Of a DNA stretch of 64,000 bases, positions 1-11,335 are shown in pieces. The notes beneath the pieces were generated by a model that searched no databases, was not told the origin of the DNA, and was given only the letters and a program-made list of their open reading frames with translations. The position numbers were made by a program, and so were the translations under genes. The DNA comes from Gonocerus acuteangulatus. Its lineage: Eukaryota; Arthropoda; Insecta; Hemiptera; Coreidae. The stretch's first letter is position 1. Every line of letters starts with the position of its first letter. The stretch lies in the NCBI GenBank assembly GCA_946811695.1, contig OX328128.1, positions 28,304,510 through 28,368,509 on the forward strand, given 5' to 3'.

Positions 1-485
1 TGCTTTGTCCACAACTCCAGGTGCTTTGTCTTAGTGAACAAAGCTCTTTGGAACTTGTCGTAGGCTTTGTCGTCTCATTGAGTCGACCCGCTTGGGTTTT
101 TAAACATTAATTCCTCCCGGTCTTAACCTTCGTGACAATATCTCCTTCTTAGTTGTAGGAAACAAAGCATCAGATCACAATGTAACGTATTGAATCCGAC
201 GGAGTCTGCATGCATGATAAGTTAAATTGGTCTTGATTTAATCAGTGTCATAAATTCTTGTAGACTTCCTCGGTCCGTGTCTGTTAATGTTTTAAGTGCT
301 TTTGTACATTAGGGGATGAAAACTGATTTTTCTTGACATGTATTAAGCTTTCGAAACGCTTAAAAAAACTAGACGAGGCACTCAACAATGATTAATTAAA
401 CTATTGGTTGCAGAATGACAGTACTTAAAGAGAAAATAAAAACACCATCGTAGCCAGATAATTTTAATTTTAGCGTCCATTATTA
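1..485. other. unannotated flank
   Basis: I see no gene, RNA or repeat in this stretch that I can name. The first 100 bases repeat the word ctttgtc several times and are less AT-rich than what follows, but no reading frame there is convincing. Confidence 0.4.
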
Positions 486-564
486 TTAACTAAGAATTTT
501 AAGACAAGTTGTATATAGGTTACCACCATTTTCTAGCCAGGATAGGACTGATGTCTTTTGCTTT

Positions 565-680
565 TTCGAAAGAAAAGCCACTACCCCATAGAGGGAATCG
601 AACCCACGATCCTTGGCACGGAGTTTTAAGTGCTCACGGCCACCGAGCCTCCCAAAGTCAGAAGAGACCAAGCTATCATA
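565..680 (-). repeat. tRNA-derived SINE head (degraded)
   Basis: Read on the minus strand, this has a near-perfect Pol III B box (GGTTCGATTCC) preceded by a loose A box (GGCTCGGTGGCCGTGAGC) at tRNA-like spacing. The anticodon arm does not pair well and no acceptor stem closes, so it is not a functional tRNA gene. It is best read as the head of an old tRNA-derived SINE. The tail cannot be placed. Confidence 0.55.
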
Positions 681-799
681 ACCACTATAAGGATGGGACA
701 CTCACTATGAAACCATTCAAATTGAATACAAAGATAGTCCCTTGTACTAACTGTGTATCGTTTCCCTGACAATAAAGCACATACTGACAGATTGCAAAA

Positions 800-1064
800 C
801 AGGAGACAATTTACTCATGCCTGACTTACACACATTACGCACTCTATATTACTCATGCCTGACTTACACACTCTATATTACTCATGCCTGACTTACACAC
901 ATTACACACTCTATATTACTCATGCCTGACTTACACACATTACACACTCTATATTACTCATTCCTGACTTACACACTCTATATTACTCATGCCTGACTTA
1001 CACACATTACACACTCTATATTACTCATGCCTGACTTACACACATTACACACTCTATATTACGT
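800..1064. repeat. minisatellite, ~38/29-bp alternating units
   Basis: About eight head-to-tail units start ttactcatgcctgacttac. They come in two lengths: a long form containing cacattacacactctata and a short form lacking the internal cacattac. Unit identity is very high, with one g/a and one g/t variant, so the array expanded recently. The ordered mix of long and short units suggests that higher-order duplication built it. Confidence 0.9.
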
Positions 1065-1167
1065 TATTTAATTTAAGGAACTATAATTAATAAACAGAAA
1101 ATCTAACTACTCTTTCTTCCATGGTCAGTAATAAAAAAGAAAAGAAAAATACATTATTAAGAAAAAA

Positions 1168-2695
1168 GTCCGATTCGCAGGAACTGCGTCATCTTAGCGC
1201 GGTTCCGTTCTTATCTTTAGTGTTTATGAAGGCATAGAATAGAAACAGTTATTACTTTGTTTAGATCAATAGCGAAACACCTATCCAAATGAAATCTCAA
1301 ACAAACCAGTCTTGAAAGGTCTTGATTTACAATCTTACGTGTATGGGTCAGCTATCCCATAAGTCGGGCAGAAAGACCTCCGCTCAGAGGCATTTGGAAA
1401 GCCTTGGGATCTCTCTCTTTGAACGCTACATTTTTAACAATAAATTGATCTTCTTATTTTACTTAATCTGTTTTATTGTCAAATACATTATCTCACTATA
1501 AGCAATTTAAAAATAACAAGGAATAAAACAGACAAAAAGAACAGTCCGAATAAGCGAAATCAATTACTATAAAGTTTTAAGCACTTATTTCTCCGATTGA
1601 CATCGCCTAATCAAAACTTTCATCAGAACCATTTTTGTAGAGCATTTAGTGAGCTTTCTAATGGTCATCTTCCGTTCCCCAAGATTCTCAACCTTTTTCG
1701 AGATATTAAGGAAAGTATACAAAGTTACCAAAACTTTTTATGTCTGTTAATAAAAGATTTTTTTCTAACCCTTCCTTTACTCTAAACGTAACAAAAATTT
1801 CAACATATTAGTGTTGATGAAACTCCAACATGCAGAAAATGTTTCAACTGTATTCCATAATTCTAAGTACCAAAATCAAAGACAAAGAACCCTCCCTAGG
1901 AAGGACGCTAGGCAGTTGAAAAGCTATATATCATGGAAATCCATATCTCTAACATTAAATTGTTTTTCTTATTTTTCTTAACCTGTTTTATTTTCAAATA
2001 CATTATCCAACAATAAGCAATTAAAAAATAACAAGGAATAAAAAACAGACAAAAAGAACAGTTCGAATAAGCGAAATCAATTACTTTAAAGATTTAAGCT
2101 CTTATTTCTCCGATTGACATCTCCTAATCAAAACTTTCATTAGAACCTTTTTTTTAGAGCATTTAATAAGCTTTCTAATGGTATTCTTCCGTTTACCAAG
2201 ATTTTCAACCTTTTTCGAGATATTAAGGAAAGTAAACAAAGTTACTAAAACTTTTTATGTCTGTTAATAAAATATTTTATTCTAACCCTTCCTTAACTCC
2301 AAACGTAACCAAAACTTCAACATATTAGTTTTGAAGAAAGTAGAACATTCAGAAAATGTTTCAACTGAATCCCATGATTCTAAGTACCCAAACCAAAAAC
2401 GGTATTCAAAAAATATTTTTCCAATTTTCTCGAAAACGGTTAAAGCTATCGCCTTGAAGATGGTTTCATTCGTTTTCCTAGCCCAGGAATCATATAAAAC
2501 GAGTACTTAGAAGCTTATGAACTCAAAAACGTAAAGCGTTACGATTTTTTTTTGCGCGAATTTCGCCCCAAACGCCATCTTCCAGTAGGCGGATTTTGCT
2601 GGTTAACGAACTTGACCTTTCAAATTGGACGAAGGATTTTTGTACCAAATTTCATCAAAATCGGACCATTCGTCTTCTATCTAGAGAGCGAACAG

Positions 2696-2744
<49 letters not shown>

Positions 2745-2899
2745 TATACATATATATATATACAAATTTGAACCACCGTTATTTTCGGTCTCTAGGGGTT
2801 CTGAAACGCGAAATTTTCTAGTCGGCACTTCCGGATTGTTTTATTGTATCAACCCTATAAGCGGGGTTCCTCCCTATGGGAGAGGGAGGAACCGCGCTA
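1168..2899 (+). repeat. element A, copy 1 (unclassified interspersed repeat)
   Basis: This is the longest copy of a family repeated at least ten times in the window. It opens GTCCGATTCGCAGG, reaches TTAGCGCGGTTCC about 28 bases in, and closes with a GC-rich hairpin (GCGGGGTTCCTCCC / GGGAGGAACCGC) ending CGCTA. The body holds two diverged copies of a ~500-bp module (around 1580-1890 and 2095-2390). A (TA)n tract at 2699-2741 sits at the same place in other copies. No conserved protein is visible; the open frames through the TA tract are artefacts. The short inverted match between the ends suggests a DNA transposon derivative, but the class is uncertain. Confidence 0.75.
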
Positions 2900-2974
2900 A
2901 AAATAATTAAAAGAAACAATACTTAATATATATATATATGTGTGTGTGTGTATCTGGAGACGAATGCTTTTTAA

Positions 2975-3345
2975 GCAAAGTGTACCTCAAACCAAGGGCA
3001 ATACGGTGCGTGTAACCATAAGAGTAAGTGAGAGAACCGATTATCAGGACAGTTGTGGATACCCCTTAAAGGTATCTGCCTTATTTGTTATTCATTGTAA
3101 AATTGCCTTAATTTTACATTAAAGATTTTTGGCTTCTGAATAAAACACTATTTTTGGGACATATTTTTTTTTTTTTTTTACACCTTTCCCCTATGCGCAG
3201 TACCTGTTGTTTCAAGGTATGCCCAGGAAACCCATACTTTCCTTCTTACCTGCCCTAGAGACGCACCACAGCAATATTTCAAGGTGCATAAAACACTTCA
3301 TGAAAAGTGCGTTACCAGCTCTACGACTATTGAGTGCCTTAACCT
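2975..3345 (+). repeat. element C, partial copy (one terminal arm)
   Basis: This matches one half of the long-TIR element that is complete at 10333-11290. It includes the diagnostic stretch ctatgcgcagtacctg and the terminal ...cacttcatgaaaagtgcgttaccagctct. The other arm is missing, so the copy is truncated. Confidence 0.7.
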
Positions 3346-4106
3346 TTTGAACGCTACATTCAATACGCGGGTTTTGTGCGGGATTCCTGGAATTCATTCG
3401 GCCAGTTGTGAACACCTCCCCTGAAGCTGATTTCGCTGATCTCTTCGCTTCTATTCATTAATGAGCGTAATCCCAATAGAGAAGAATGGAGCAAGATATA
3501 CATCCTGACGTCCTCTCCACCAAGGCGTCTCAGAAGACAGTGTCACAGACGTTACCAAGTGAAATGTTAGCAATGGCTTTCTCTTCTTTCAAGTGCGTCA
3601 ATGTCTGTGGCTCACCGATCTCTCTTCGACTCCAGCCACTGGTCGGAGCAGAAGGGAGCTTGTGTAGGCTCCTCTCAACGTCATCTGATGTTAATCGAAG
3701 ATGAAGTTGGGAGACCTTCATCGCAACCCTCTTATTGTTTCATATTACGATGTATTTTTCTCATCTCACGGCTCGTTGAGAACATTTCTCGCTGCACCAG
3801 GATGTCGGCACTAGTGGTCGAGATGTTATTGCGCCGAAAAAAAAAATGGGGTGCATATAAAAAATGCAATAATCAATAAAGAAATCAATTGAAAAAAATA
3901 CGTTCTAAACTTGAATAATGCAATCGTTCCTTCACCGACCCCAAGCTTCCGTCGTACAATGTAGATTTTGAAATCATAATTGCAAGTAGTTTTTTCAATT
4001 GGAACTTTTGTTTCCTGTAACCTAATGTAATCACCCAGTAATCACCAAGAACGTAGGCATACATGTGCTTGATTAAGTACACTTGTGGGACATGTAAATA
4101 CGGAAC

Positions 4107-4112
<6 letters not shown>
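3346..4112. other. unannotated stretch
   Basis: No recognisable gene or repeat family is seen. Overlapping open frames on both strands around 3486-3880 are short, have no homology I recognise and lack splice context, so I do not call them. Confidence 0.4.

Positions 4113-4161
<49 letters not shown>
4113..4161. repeat. (TA)n microsatellite
   Basis: An uninterrupted TA run of about 49 bases outside any element I could delimit. Confidence 0.95.
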
Positions 4162-4164
<3 letters not shown>

Positions 4165-4579
4165 CTGAGTATTCTCCTAGAGAGGAATACCCCTGTTAGG
4201 TGGTTCACCTGGAGCGAAAAGAGAAGAAAAGGAAATGTGTGACTTTGTGATGATGAATAAAGGATGAAGGAGGCCTTTAGTCCTGAATAATGCTGGAGGT
4301 TCTCGCTTTGTAAGTGGCGGCAGCTCCACAAATATTGAAGCTTTTTAAAGCGGATTCAACTTAGGATTCGACTTAAGATTATTTCTTTTACTTCTTTTTT
4401 TTTTGGTTGTTTGTTTTTCCTGTTTCAGAAATAATTCAGATCTTAATCGCCTATGCCCTAAAGCAAATGCAAGAAAATTTAAAGGTAATTTTCTGTAGTA
4501 TTTACATTGTTTTGTGAAAAATGATAGCTTGATGGGAATTATGGAGAGGTTTTTAGTAACATTCGGTATGTTTTTTTTC

Positions 4580-5170
4580 TTAAGGGGTAATACTACCTTG
4601 TGCGGTCAAAATCACAGTCATTTTCTTGAATTTATAATAACAAATAAATCAATATTTTTCAATATATAAAAATCGAACTCAAGCCTTTAAAAATCGTAGC
4701 CTTTATATGGGATGTTAAAGTATCAAAAATAAAAAGTTTCGATTATTCAAAACGAACGGAAAACGTCTTTTTTCACGGGCTATAGTCTGTAGAAGGAAAT
4801 TTTTAATCTAGAACGAAAAACTAAAATTATTTCGAGAGAAGAAGGTTAAATATAGTAAAATACGTAGGATTTTTAAAAAATATTAACTTTTTTCGAAAAT
4901 TGTGAACTATTGTTCATTTTCTATAAAATAATTAAATGAATCGAAAAAAATCCTACGTACTTTAGTAGCAAATACCATTAGAAAGCAGCAGTTAAAATTT
5001 GAAGACGACCAGGCAACAATCGAAGACGCCAGAGTATCGCCCGATTTCAAAAACATAGTTTTAAGATAACTAGTTTAAAGTTTAATGTTCTGAAATGTTA
5101 ATTTTATCCTTTTTAATGTTTTTCCATTATGAAATGGACCAATCAAAGCTCCTCAAAATATTATATTCAA
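4580..5170 (+). repeat. element D, copy 1
   Basis: The copy begins TTAAGGGGTAATACTACC and runs through aaaatcctacgtac and cgggcgatactctggcg equivalents (here inverted relative to the other full copy). The full copy is at 51835-52819 on the other strand and a partial copy is at 24430-24860. The far end is poorly defined. No coding sequence is apparent, so this is probably a non-autonomous DNA transposon. Confidence 0.65.
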
Positions 5171-5249
5171 ACCAGCATCGCGTTCACTCGGCATCGGGAC
5201 TCGGAAAATCCTATTTCTTCACATAAACACTCTTGGATACCATTATTGG

Positions 5250-5811
5250 TTAGTTAATGTACACCTATAGCCCATAAAAAAATAGTAAAGGAATAAAAGT
5301 TACCTCTTAAAAGGCTTGTCAACCCTTAAGATCATTAAGGCCGTTTCTTTGCGTGACGATTATTCACAAGTGTTTATATACTGGCTATCATTGCCTAAGA
5401 GTTCTTGCATATCATATAGCAGATTAATACTATTTTTTCACTGGCAGTCCGTCAGTAAATATTTGACAGTAAGTTTACAGTTACATGTGTCACATATTGG
5501 ACTGTTCTTGTCATTAATTATTCGTGAGTTAGTCGAGTATGTCCAATTCGTAATCGCGCCAGAACTATTTCTTCACGTCTGTTTTCTTGTTGGCTGGATC
5601 GCCATTTCTCGGCAGTATTTTTAATTATTCGTTGTTTATTATTAGTTAGTTGGTCAAGTCTTTTCCTGTTATTATCTTGCCTGACTGCATATTTAGCGTA
5701 ATAATCTAATAAGGAGATTTTAGCCAAGCTTAGCTTTTGGCCACAACTGGAAAAAAAAATTATCTTATTTCCTCCTCCCCTCTTAGTTATTAGGAAAACC
5801 TTCAGAAGCAA
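5250..5811 (-). pseudogene. non-LTR retrotransposon ORF2 C-terminus (Jockey-like), broken
   Basis: On the minus strand the frame reads ...EIVLARLRIGHTRLTHE and then stops. After a frame change it continues SPICDTCNCKLTVKYLL. This RLRIGHT..LTH block followed by a C..C....TV..LL...C motif is the region after the RNase H domain of arthropod Jockey-group LINEs. The 3' tail (cttaagggttgacaagcc) matches the tail fragment inserted at 19641. At least one frameshift plus 5' truncation mean it is dead. Confidence 0.8.
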
Positions 5812-6380
5812 GAATCCGTAATTTCGGTTCCTGTATTATTTTGCATTCATTTTGTTGTTGATATGTCGCGCCAATCTGCTGATGAATCAACCTAGTTGCG
5901 GAAAAGTTAAATATTTTAATATATATACCAGGAAAAATAATAATATTATACACATATAGTTATTTCTATCGAAATAAGGATATATAAAAGGAATATGTCC
6001 TTCCTAACGATATTCTTTACAAGTATACTCAATTGTACAAGAATTATTGTTTTAATGGTCTGAAAGCCTCAGGAATTCCGGTTCTGGGCCATTGCTGCGG
6101 TTTGGCAGGAATTCAGGAATTGGTGGTATAATATGGCCTGAAACCAGGAGCATACATCCCTCCTTACAACCATATTGGCAAGCTCTACCTTTTCCTTATA
6201 TTATATTTAGGCCTAGATAATATTGTCCGTCGGAAACAGGAAAATAAAATAAATAATTAATTCCGTAAAAAATATGTTTTTATTTATTTTGAGAACCTAA
6301 ATTGTTATTTCATTTACGTATACATAACTGTCAACTTTAGTGTTTCGTGGTTTCAGAACTCATGGATAACGAAAATAATG

Positions 6381-6384
<4 letters not shown>
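5812..6384. other. unannotated stretch
   Basis: AT-rich sequence without a recognisable gene. Around 6060-6180 it is less AT-rich (aggaattccggttctgggcc) but has no open frame of note. Confidence 0.4.

Positions 6385-6434
<50 letters not shown>
6385..6434. repeat. (TA)n microsatellite at a Helitron-like 5' end
   Basis: A TA run of about 50 bases that abuts the 5' TC of the Helitron-like copy starting at 6434. Confidence 0.9.
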
Positions 6435-6436
<2 letters not shown>

Positions 6437-7770
6437 ACTATATATTTGTCAAATACCACTCACTCACTCACTGACCTATCATCGCCCAGCCCAAACCACT
6501 CGACAGAAAAATTTTGCATGGACACTCCCTATAGAACGTAGACACTCGCTAAGAAAGGATTTTTTGATATTAGAATTTTTATGTATTTTAGAGGGGTTTA
6601 AAGTTTTACTTGGTGTGAGCAGGCAAGCCAAGGCAGCATGCGTTGCTAGGACGATAACAGAACAGCTGTTACCGTACTGTATCTATTTCATAGTATTATT
6701 TTTAATTGAGGTTAATTTCAACCATGATGGTAGTCCTTGAATTACTAGAAATAAACTGTGATTTTGTCCTTCATAGAGTTGATGGTCCATCCGAGGTAAT
6801 AATATCCCGAACCATTGACACAAAAATTTGAAATTTTGCACGGACAATCCGTTTAGAATTTAACACTCGCTAAGAAAGTTTTTTGGTATTCAAATGTTTA
6901 AGTACTTTTAGGGGGGGGGGTTTGAATTATGAAGAAGATCCTCATCGGCTCAAAAATGGTCTGATTTTGATGACATTTGGTACAAAAATCTTTCATTACA
7001 TTTGAAAGGTCAAGTTCATTAACCAGCTGAATCCGTTAACTGGAACATGATTTTTGAAGCAAAATTTGCGCGAAAAAATCGGGACACTTACATTTTCGAG
7101 TCCATATGCTTGCAGGTAAGCGTTATATAGGTTCCTTAACGTAGGAAAACGAATGAAACGAGAAAAATTGATAGAAATACTTTTCCAAACTAATTTTCTG
7201 TTTGGGTATTCATAAACGATGATTGGTTCACATGAAACTTGTACTAGGTATTTGACATTCATCTAATCTAAGATATTTAAACTTGGGTATAGTTTAGATG
7301 TAAGAGGTATATGGAAGAAAAATTGTATTAATGGTGATACAAAGTTTCCGGATCTCAGTATATTTTCTAAAATATCTCGAAAACGGTTGGGAAAACGTAG
7401 TAAGTGGAAGGCGGCTAATCGAAAGGTTACTAAATTCTCTGCAAAAAAAAAAATTATGTTGTAATGTTCGGTGGGGTGATGTCAATCGAAGAGGTAAGTG
7501 CTTAAAACTTCAAAGTTGTTAGTTTTATTATTTTCAACGTGTATTTATCTCTGTTTACCTAACTTTTTAAGTGGTTGATGTATTTTTTTCTTACTACCCA
7601 ACGGCAACAAGCACGCCGTGCTTAACATGGTTACCTCCACATGGTGGTACTCTAAAGTCCGTACAATAATAAGATGTACAAAATTAAGTAGTTGCGTTCA
7701 TTTTGATCATACCTTATTTAACGCACTATAAAAACTACTTATCGGCCGTGGTGAAGCACGGGTAGTCAGC
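6434..7770 (+). mobile_element. Helitron-like element, family 2, copy a (interrupted)
   Basis: The copy starts TCTACTATATATTTGTC, then cactcactgacctatcatcg, the family signature. The 3' part (7600-7770) carries gaagcacgggtagtcagccaa, homologous to the CTAG/CTAA-ending termini of copies b and d. Helitrons begin with TC, end CTRR and insert between A and T; here the 3' end is mutated. The interior contains a second partial start (about 6815-6930) and an inverted element A fragment (6955-7515), which explains the length. A short frame starting at 6724 matches the recurrent peptide described for copy b. Confidence 0.6.
6955..7515 (-). repeat. element A, partial copy nested in Helitron-like copy a
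   Basis: On the minus strand this follows the element A order: the Cys-rich-looking but non-coding block, aacgaatgaaac, tatctcgaaaacggt and ggtgatgtcaatcg. It lacks both hairpin ends. Its position between the 5' and 3' parts of a Helitron-like copy suggests insertion into that copy. Confidence 0.65.

Positions 7771-7773
<3 letters not shown>

Positions 7774-7829
<56 letters not shown>
7774..7829. repeat. (TA)n microsatellite
   Basis: A TA run of about 55 bases directly after the degenerate 3' end of the Helitron-like copy a. Confidence 0.95.
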
Positions 7830-7832
<3 letters not shown>

Positions 7833-8024
7833 TCCCGAGGAAATACAAAAAAATGTCTCCTCAATAAGTCAATTTCAGGTCAAAAATGTGGAATATTATG
7901 TAAATAAGTTGAAATGATAATAAAAACATGTAAGTTGAAGGTGGGAGTGAGGGAGATGAATGGATTGTTAAAGTAACTGGCAGGAGTTGCTCCCCAAAAT
8001 TGTTTAAAACATTAACTTACATTT

Positions 8025-8063
8025 GCAACGTTTCGAACCTGTTTAGGTTCATCATCAGGCATC
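8025..8063 (-). ncRNA. hammerhead-ribozyme-like core
   Basis: The minus strand reads CTGATGA, then a 6-bp stem (GAACCT / AGGTTC, loop AAAC), then GAAACGTT. A 3-bp helix (TGC / GCA) closes the outside. This is the conserved CUGAUGA...stem II...GAAAC layout of type I hammerheads with a vestigial stem III, as known from Penelope-like elements and related retroelements. Stem III is essentially absent, so autocatalysis is uncertain. The parent element is not delimited. Confidence 0.5.
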
Positions 8064-8220
8064 TTATATAACGTCGTGTTAAGGTCTAATAGTAGATTTA
8101 ATATTAAGGTCCATAAATATTCAATTTTGAAAGTGAACGTTAAAAAAAGAATCTTCATGATTTGTTGAGTGGACGAATCGTGGAACTGCGCAACAAGAAT
8201 TCAATAAACAACGAATGAAA

Positions 8221-8856
8221 TTTACTATATATGTGTAAAAAAACACTCGATCACTCACTCACTCGTTGACCTATCATCGCCCAGCCCAAACCACTTGACA
8301 GAAAAATTTTGCGTGGACACTCCCTTTAGGGCGTAAACAAATACTCACCAAGAGAGGATTTTTTGGTTTGAATTTTTACTTGGTTAGAGAGCAGGCAAGC
8401 CTAGGCAGCAAGTGTTGCTAGGAAAATAAAAGGTTACCTGTTACTGTACTGTATCTATTTCATAATATTATTTCTATTTTAGCTTTATTTCAAGTTGAAA
8501 TTTTTGAACTATGATGGCAGACCTTGAATTACTAAAAATAAACTGTGATTTTGTCCCTCATAGATTTTACTCTACACCTGGTGATGGTCTATCCGAGGTA
8601 AATCAGCACACATCAGCATCCCCAGTCAGAACACTTCTTGGTAATAGTCGCAAATATAATGGGTGTTTCCAAATGACATCTTTGAAAGATACATTTTCCC
8701 ATTAATTATTCACATATAACGGGTATAACGTATAGTATGACGGGAACCGTGCGATAATAAACTTTACAAAATTATGTAGTAGCGTTAATTTTGATGATGC
8801 ATTATTTGACGCAATAAAATAACTGCTTATCTGACGAAGCACGGGCATTCAGCTAG
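8221..8856 (+). mobile_element. Helitron-like element, family 2, copy b (non-autonomous)
   Basis: This is a short (636 bp) copy with the family 5' signature (cactcactcactcg...ctatcatcgcccag). Its 3' end is gaagcacgggcattcag then CTAG followed by T, as expected for insertion into an A|T site. The first bases are mutated (TTTACTATAT instead of TCTACTATAT). There is no Rep or helicase sequence, so it depends on an autonomous relative. A frame from 8511 gives MMADLELLKINCDFVPHR, also present in copies a and c. Confidence 0.7.
8511..8705 (+). CDS. short frame shared by Helitron-like copies (possible captured exon)
   Basis: This 64-codon frame opens MMADLELLKINCDFVPHR. The same peptide start occurs at 27119 (MMADLEVLEINCDFVPHR) and in a more mutated form at 6724. 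Conservation of the frame between copies suggests it was coding when the element amplified. I do not recognise the family. It could be a captured host exon or a remnant of an element protein; coding activity today is doubtful. Confidence 0.3.
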   Translation: MMADLELLKINCDFVPHRFYSTPGDGLSEVNQHTSASPVRTLLGNSRKYNGCFQMTSLKDTFSH

Positions 8857-8880
8857 TTTAGAATAAGTTAATCACGAAGA

Positions 8881-8917
<37 letters not shown>

Positions 8918-9007
8918 CGTTTAGAGCCTTCTACTCAAATTCAGGAAAATAAATATGCTTTCGGTGCACCCGACAAACCTATGTAATGTACTTTATAGAG
9001 TCAATCC

Positions 9008-9258
9008 ATTTGAAATGGTCCAGAAAAAAAATAATCAGGTTGCTTGACCATTTAAAAAAAAATTGATAGTTTTACCATAAATTACATATGGAGCCAACGG
9101 CCATAGCCACGTTGAATGCACCGGTTCCCTTGATCACCGAAGTTAAGCAACGTCGGGCGTGGTCAGTACCTGAATGGGTGACCGACCACGTGCTGGCATT
9201 ATAGATGGGTGGTAACCTGTAGATAGCCCGACGCTAATAGCAAAATAGTTGATGCGCC

Positions 9259-9322
<64 letters not shown>

Positions 9323-9590
9323 ATATGGAATCAGTAGTTAAGAACAATTTTTACTTTTTTTTTAGAGTCAACCGTTTGAAAATGGCGGTCATCCTTGTTT
9401 GCGCATGCTGATTTTGGAGTTCATAAGCTGTTACAGAAAACTCATTTTCAAGATGACCGCCATTTTCAAACGGTTGACTCTAAAAAAAAAGTAATAATTG
9501 TTTTGAACTACTGATTCCATATGTAAGTGATGGTAAAACTATCGATTTTTTCCAAAATGGCAACCTTTGGACCACTATAACATTCAGTCT
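9008..9590. mobile_element. fold-back element, split by a 5S-derived SINE
   Basis: The outer arms (9008-9092 and about 9516-9585) are inverted copies of each other. An inner pair, agagtcaaccgtttgaaaat... at 9364 and its complement ending at 9481, forms a second near-perfect stem of about 37 bp. The left arm is interrupted by the SINE at 9093-9320. No protein is encoded, so this is a non-autonomous palindromic MITE. Confidence 0.75.
9093..9320 (+). mobile_element. 5S rRNA-derived SINE, copy 1
   Basis: The head is clearly 5S rRNA: gccaacggccata, gaagttaagcaacgtcgggc and tacctgaatgggtgaccg, which cover the A box, intermediate element and C box of the internal promoter. A 9-nt segment after GACCG found in genuine 5S (cttgggaac) is missing, as in copy 2, so this is a SINE family and not a 5S gene. 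The unique tail ends gttgatgcgccgt and runs into poly(A). A perfect 9-bp target duplication, acatatgga, lies at 9084-9092 and 9321-9329. Confidence 0.95.
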
Positions 9591-9640
9591 TTTTTGGAAC
9601 GTTTTTTTTTCGGTTTAGTCATCGCTAAAGCATATTTATG

Positions 9641-10332
9641 CTAAAATCCAATCTTGCTTTAAAAACCATCAAAAGTCTTTCAGTTCTCTTTATTCATAAC
9701 TAAGCGCAGACCCTAGTATAAATATATCAAAAATTAAGAGGAAATAGGATTTGACCAAAAGAAAATTGGGAACGACAAGCCTTTGACTGTAGGAAATTGC
9801 TCATTCCTTCCAAAAGCTTCGGCGAAGCTCTTCCTTTGATCGTAGACTGGAAGCCTATTTCTAGAGACTAATTATTACAAACCTTAAACCCTTTCCACAA
9901 GTCTATCAGCTGTTTATGCTGTTCAGAAATCGACTATTTCAAGTGGAAATAAGCATTTTCCTTAGTCAAGAATTCTCTAGTAGTAATTATAAGTTTTCGC
10001 TAGGGGGGCATTAAAGATTAATTTCCTTTGAAATAATTGAAATTCATTCCTAATAAAATATACCGAAGGAAAATCAATTATATTGAGCCAACCATGCACT
10101 AATATGTGTAAAAATTGGCAGTAAAATTGGCTACCTAAACGAGACAACAATCTCATAGAAATCAAACATACAGTTCAAGCTTGGTTATCTAGCTCACGGA
10201 ATGTGAGACGAGATGTAGTAGTTTTATGTCGTCAGAGAATCGGTCATACTACACTCACACACTCGTTTTTATTGTATAAAACTGAAAAACCATCTTGCAG
10301 ACAGTGTAACGTACCTTTAACAGTTATAATAT
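9641..10332. other. unannotated stretch
   Basis: AT-rich, with no recognisable gene, RNA or known repeat. The short open frame on the minus strand near 9977-10165 has no support. Confidence 0.4.
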
Positions 10333-11290
10333 TAGTCAGAGAGCTGCTAAAACACGTTTCATGAAGTGCTTTACGCACCTTGAACTTTTGCTATAATGTA
10401 CCTCTTGGATAGATAAGAAGGTAAATATGTATTGGCTCGACTTACCGTGGAACACCAGGTACTGCGCAAAGGGAAAAGGTGCAAAAAAATATTACCCAAA
10501 AATAGTGTTTTATTCAGAAGCCAACTATCATTAATGTAAAGAAAATGCAAATTAAGGCAATGTCACAAAGAATAATAAATGAGGCAGAAACTTTTAAGTG
10601 GGTTAAAATGTAAATAAATAAAAAAACAAAGGTAGATAGTTTTTTTTCAAAATATTAAATGAAGTGCTTTATTCACGCTGCGATTTAAACATCATTTTCA
10701 ATAAACATTATTAAAAAAAATACCAAAAGGCAGACACTTTTTGTAGTTCTTAATTATTAGGAAACATGAAAATAAATGTTGCCTGTGATAGACTAAAAGA
10801 CACTACGGGTAACCGTAAGAGTGTCTTACGGTTACCCGTAGTGTCTTGCAGTCTATCACAGGCAAGTGCGGTGCTCCAGGTGCGCATTTGGGGTTGTTCT
10901 CTAAGCTCTCATTGGTTCTTGCTCACATGATTTTGTACAGCTGTCCTAAATGGCAAGCGTGTGGCAAATGGCAGCGTGAATAAAACACTCATTTAATGTT
11001 AGATAAAAAAAAAAAAAATTTAGGTTTCTTTTTTTTTTGTACATGTTAGGCCTCTTATAAGTGTCTGCCTTATTTATTATTCATTGTAAAATTGTCTTAA
11101 TTTTACATTAAAGAGAGTTGGCTTCTGAAGTTGGATTTTTTGCATCTTTCCCCTATGCGGAGTACCTGGAGTTCCACGGTAAGTCTAGCCAACACATATT
11201 TACCTTCTCATCTACCCAAGAGGTACACTACAGCAAATTTTCAAGGTGCATAAAACACTTCATGAAACGTTCATTACCAACTCTCGGACT
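10333..11290. mobile_element. element C, long-TIR fold-back copy
   Basis: The ends are inverted copies: agtcagagagctgctaaaac... and ...attaccaactctcggact, with similarity extending about 170 bp. The centre is a hairpin with ~41-bp arms (10779-10865). The whole element is therefore close to palindromic and encodes nothing recognisable. Further copies are at 2975-3345 (partial), 42981-43680, 47341-48101 and 55232-55803. It is probably a MITE of a TIR transposon. Confidence 0.8.
10779..10865. repeat. near-perfect hairpin at the centre of element C
   Basis: The arms run ttgcctgtgatagact... and ...agtctatcacaggcaa, with gacactacgggtaaccgtaag pairing to its complement around a short agtgt loop. 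There is a small mismatch near gacta/gca. It is the fold point of the element. Confidence 0.85.
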
Positions 11291-11335
11291 ATATTGACAG
11301 AGTGTACGTTATTCTTTTCAAATACCTCACGACAT

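Noticed and set aside
2552..2910. Open frames running through TA tracts as (IY)n peptides
   Set aside because: TA repeats have no stop in two frames and so extend chance frames; the same applies at 4113, 6385, 13121, 22554, 36669, 61051 and 63502.
8881..8915. Poly-A run as a SINE tail
   Set aside because: No SINE body or target duplication could be found next to it.
9093..9211. 5S rRNA gene
   Set aside because: The head lacks 9 nt of the mature 5S and continues into a SINE body with poly(A) and target duplication, so it is a retroposed SINE.
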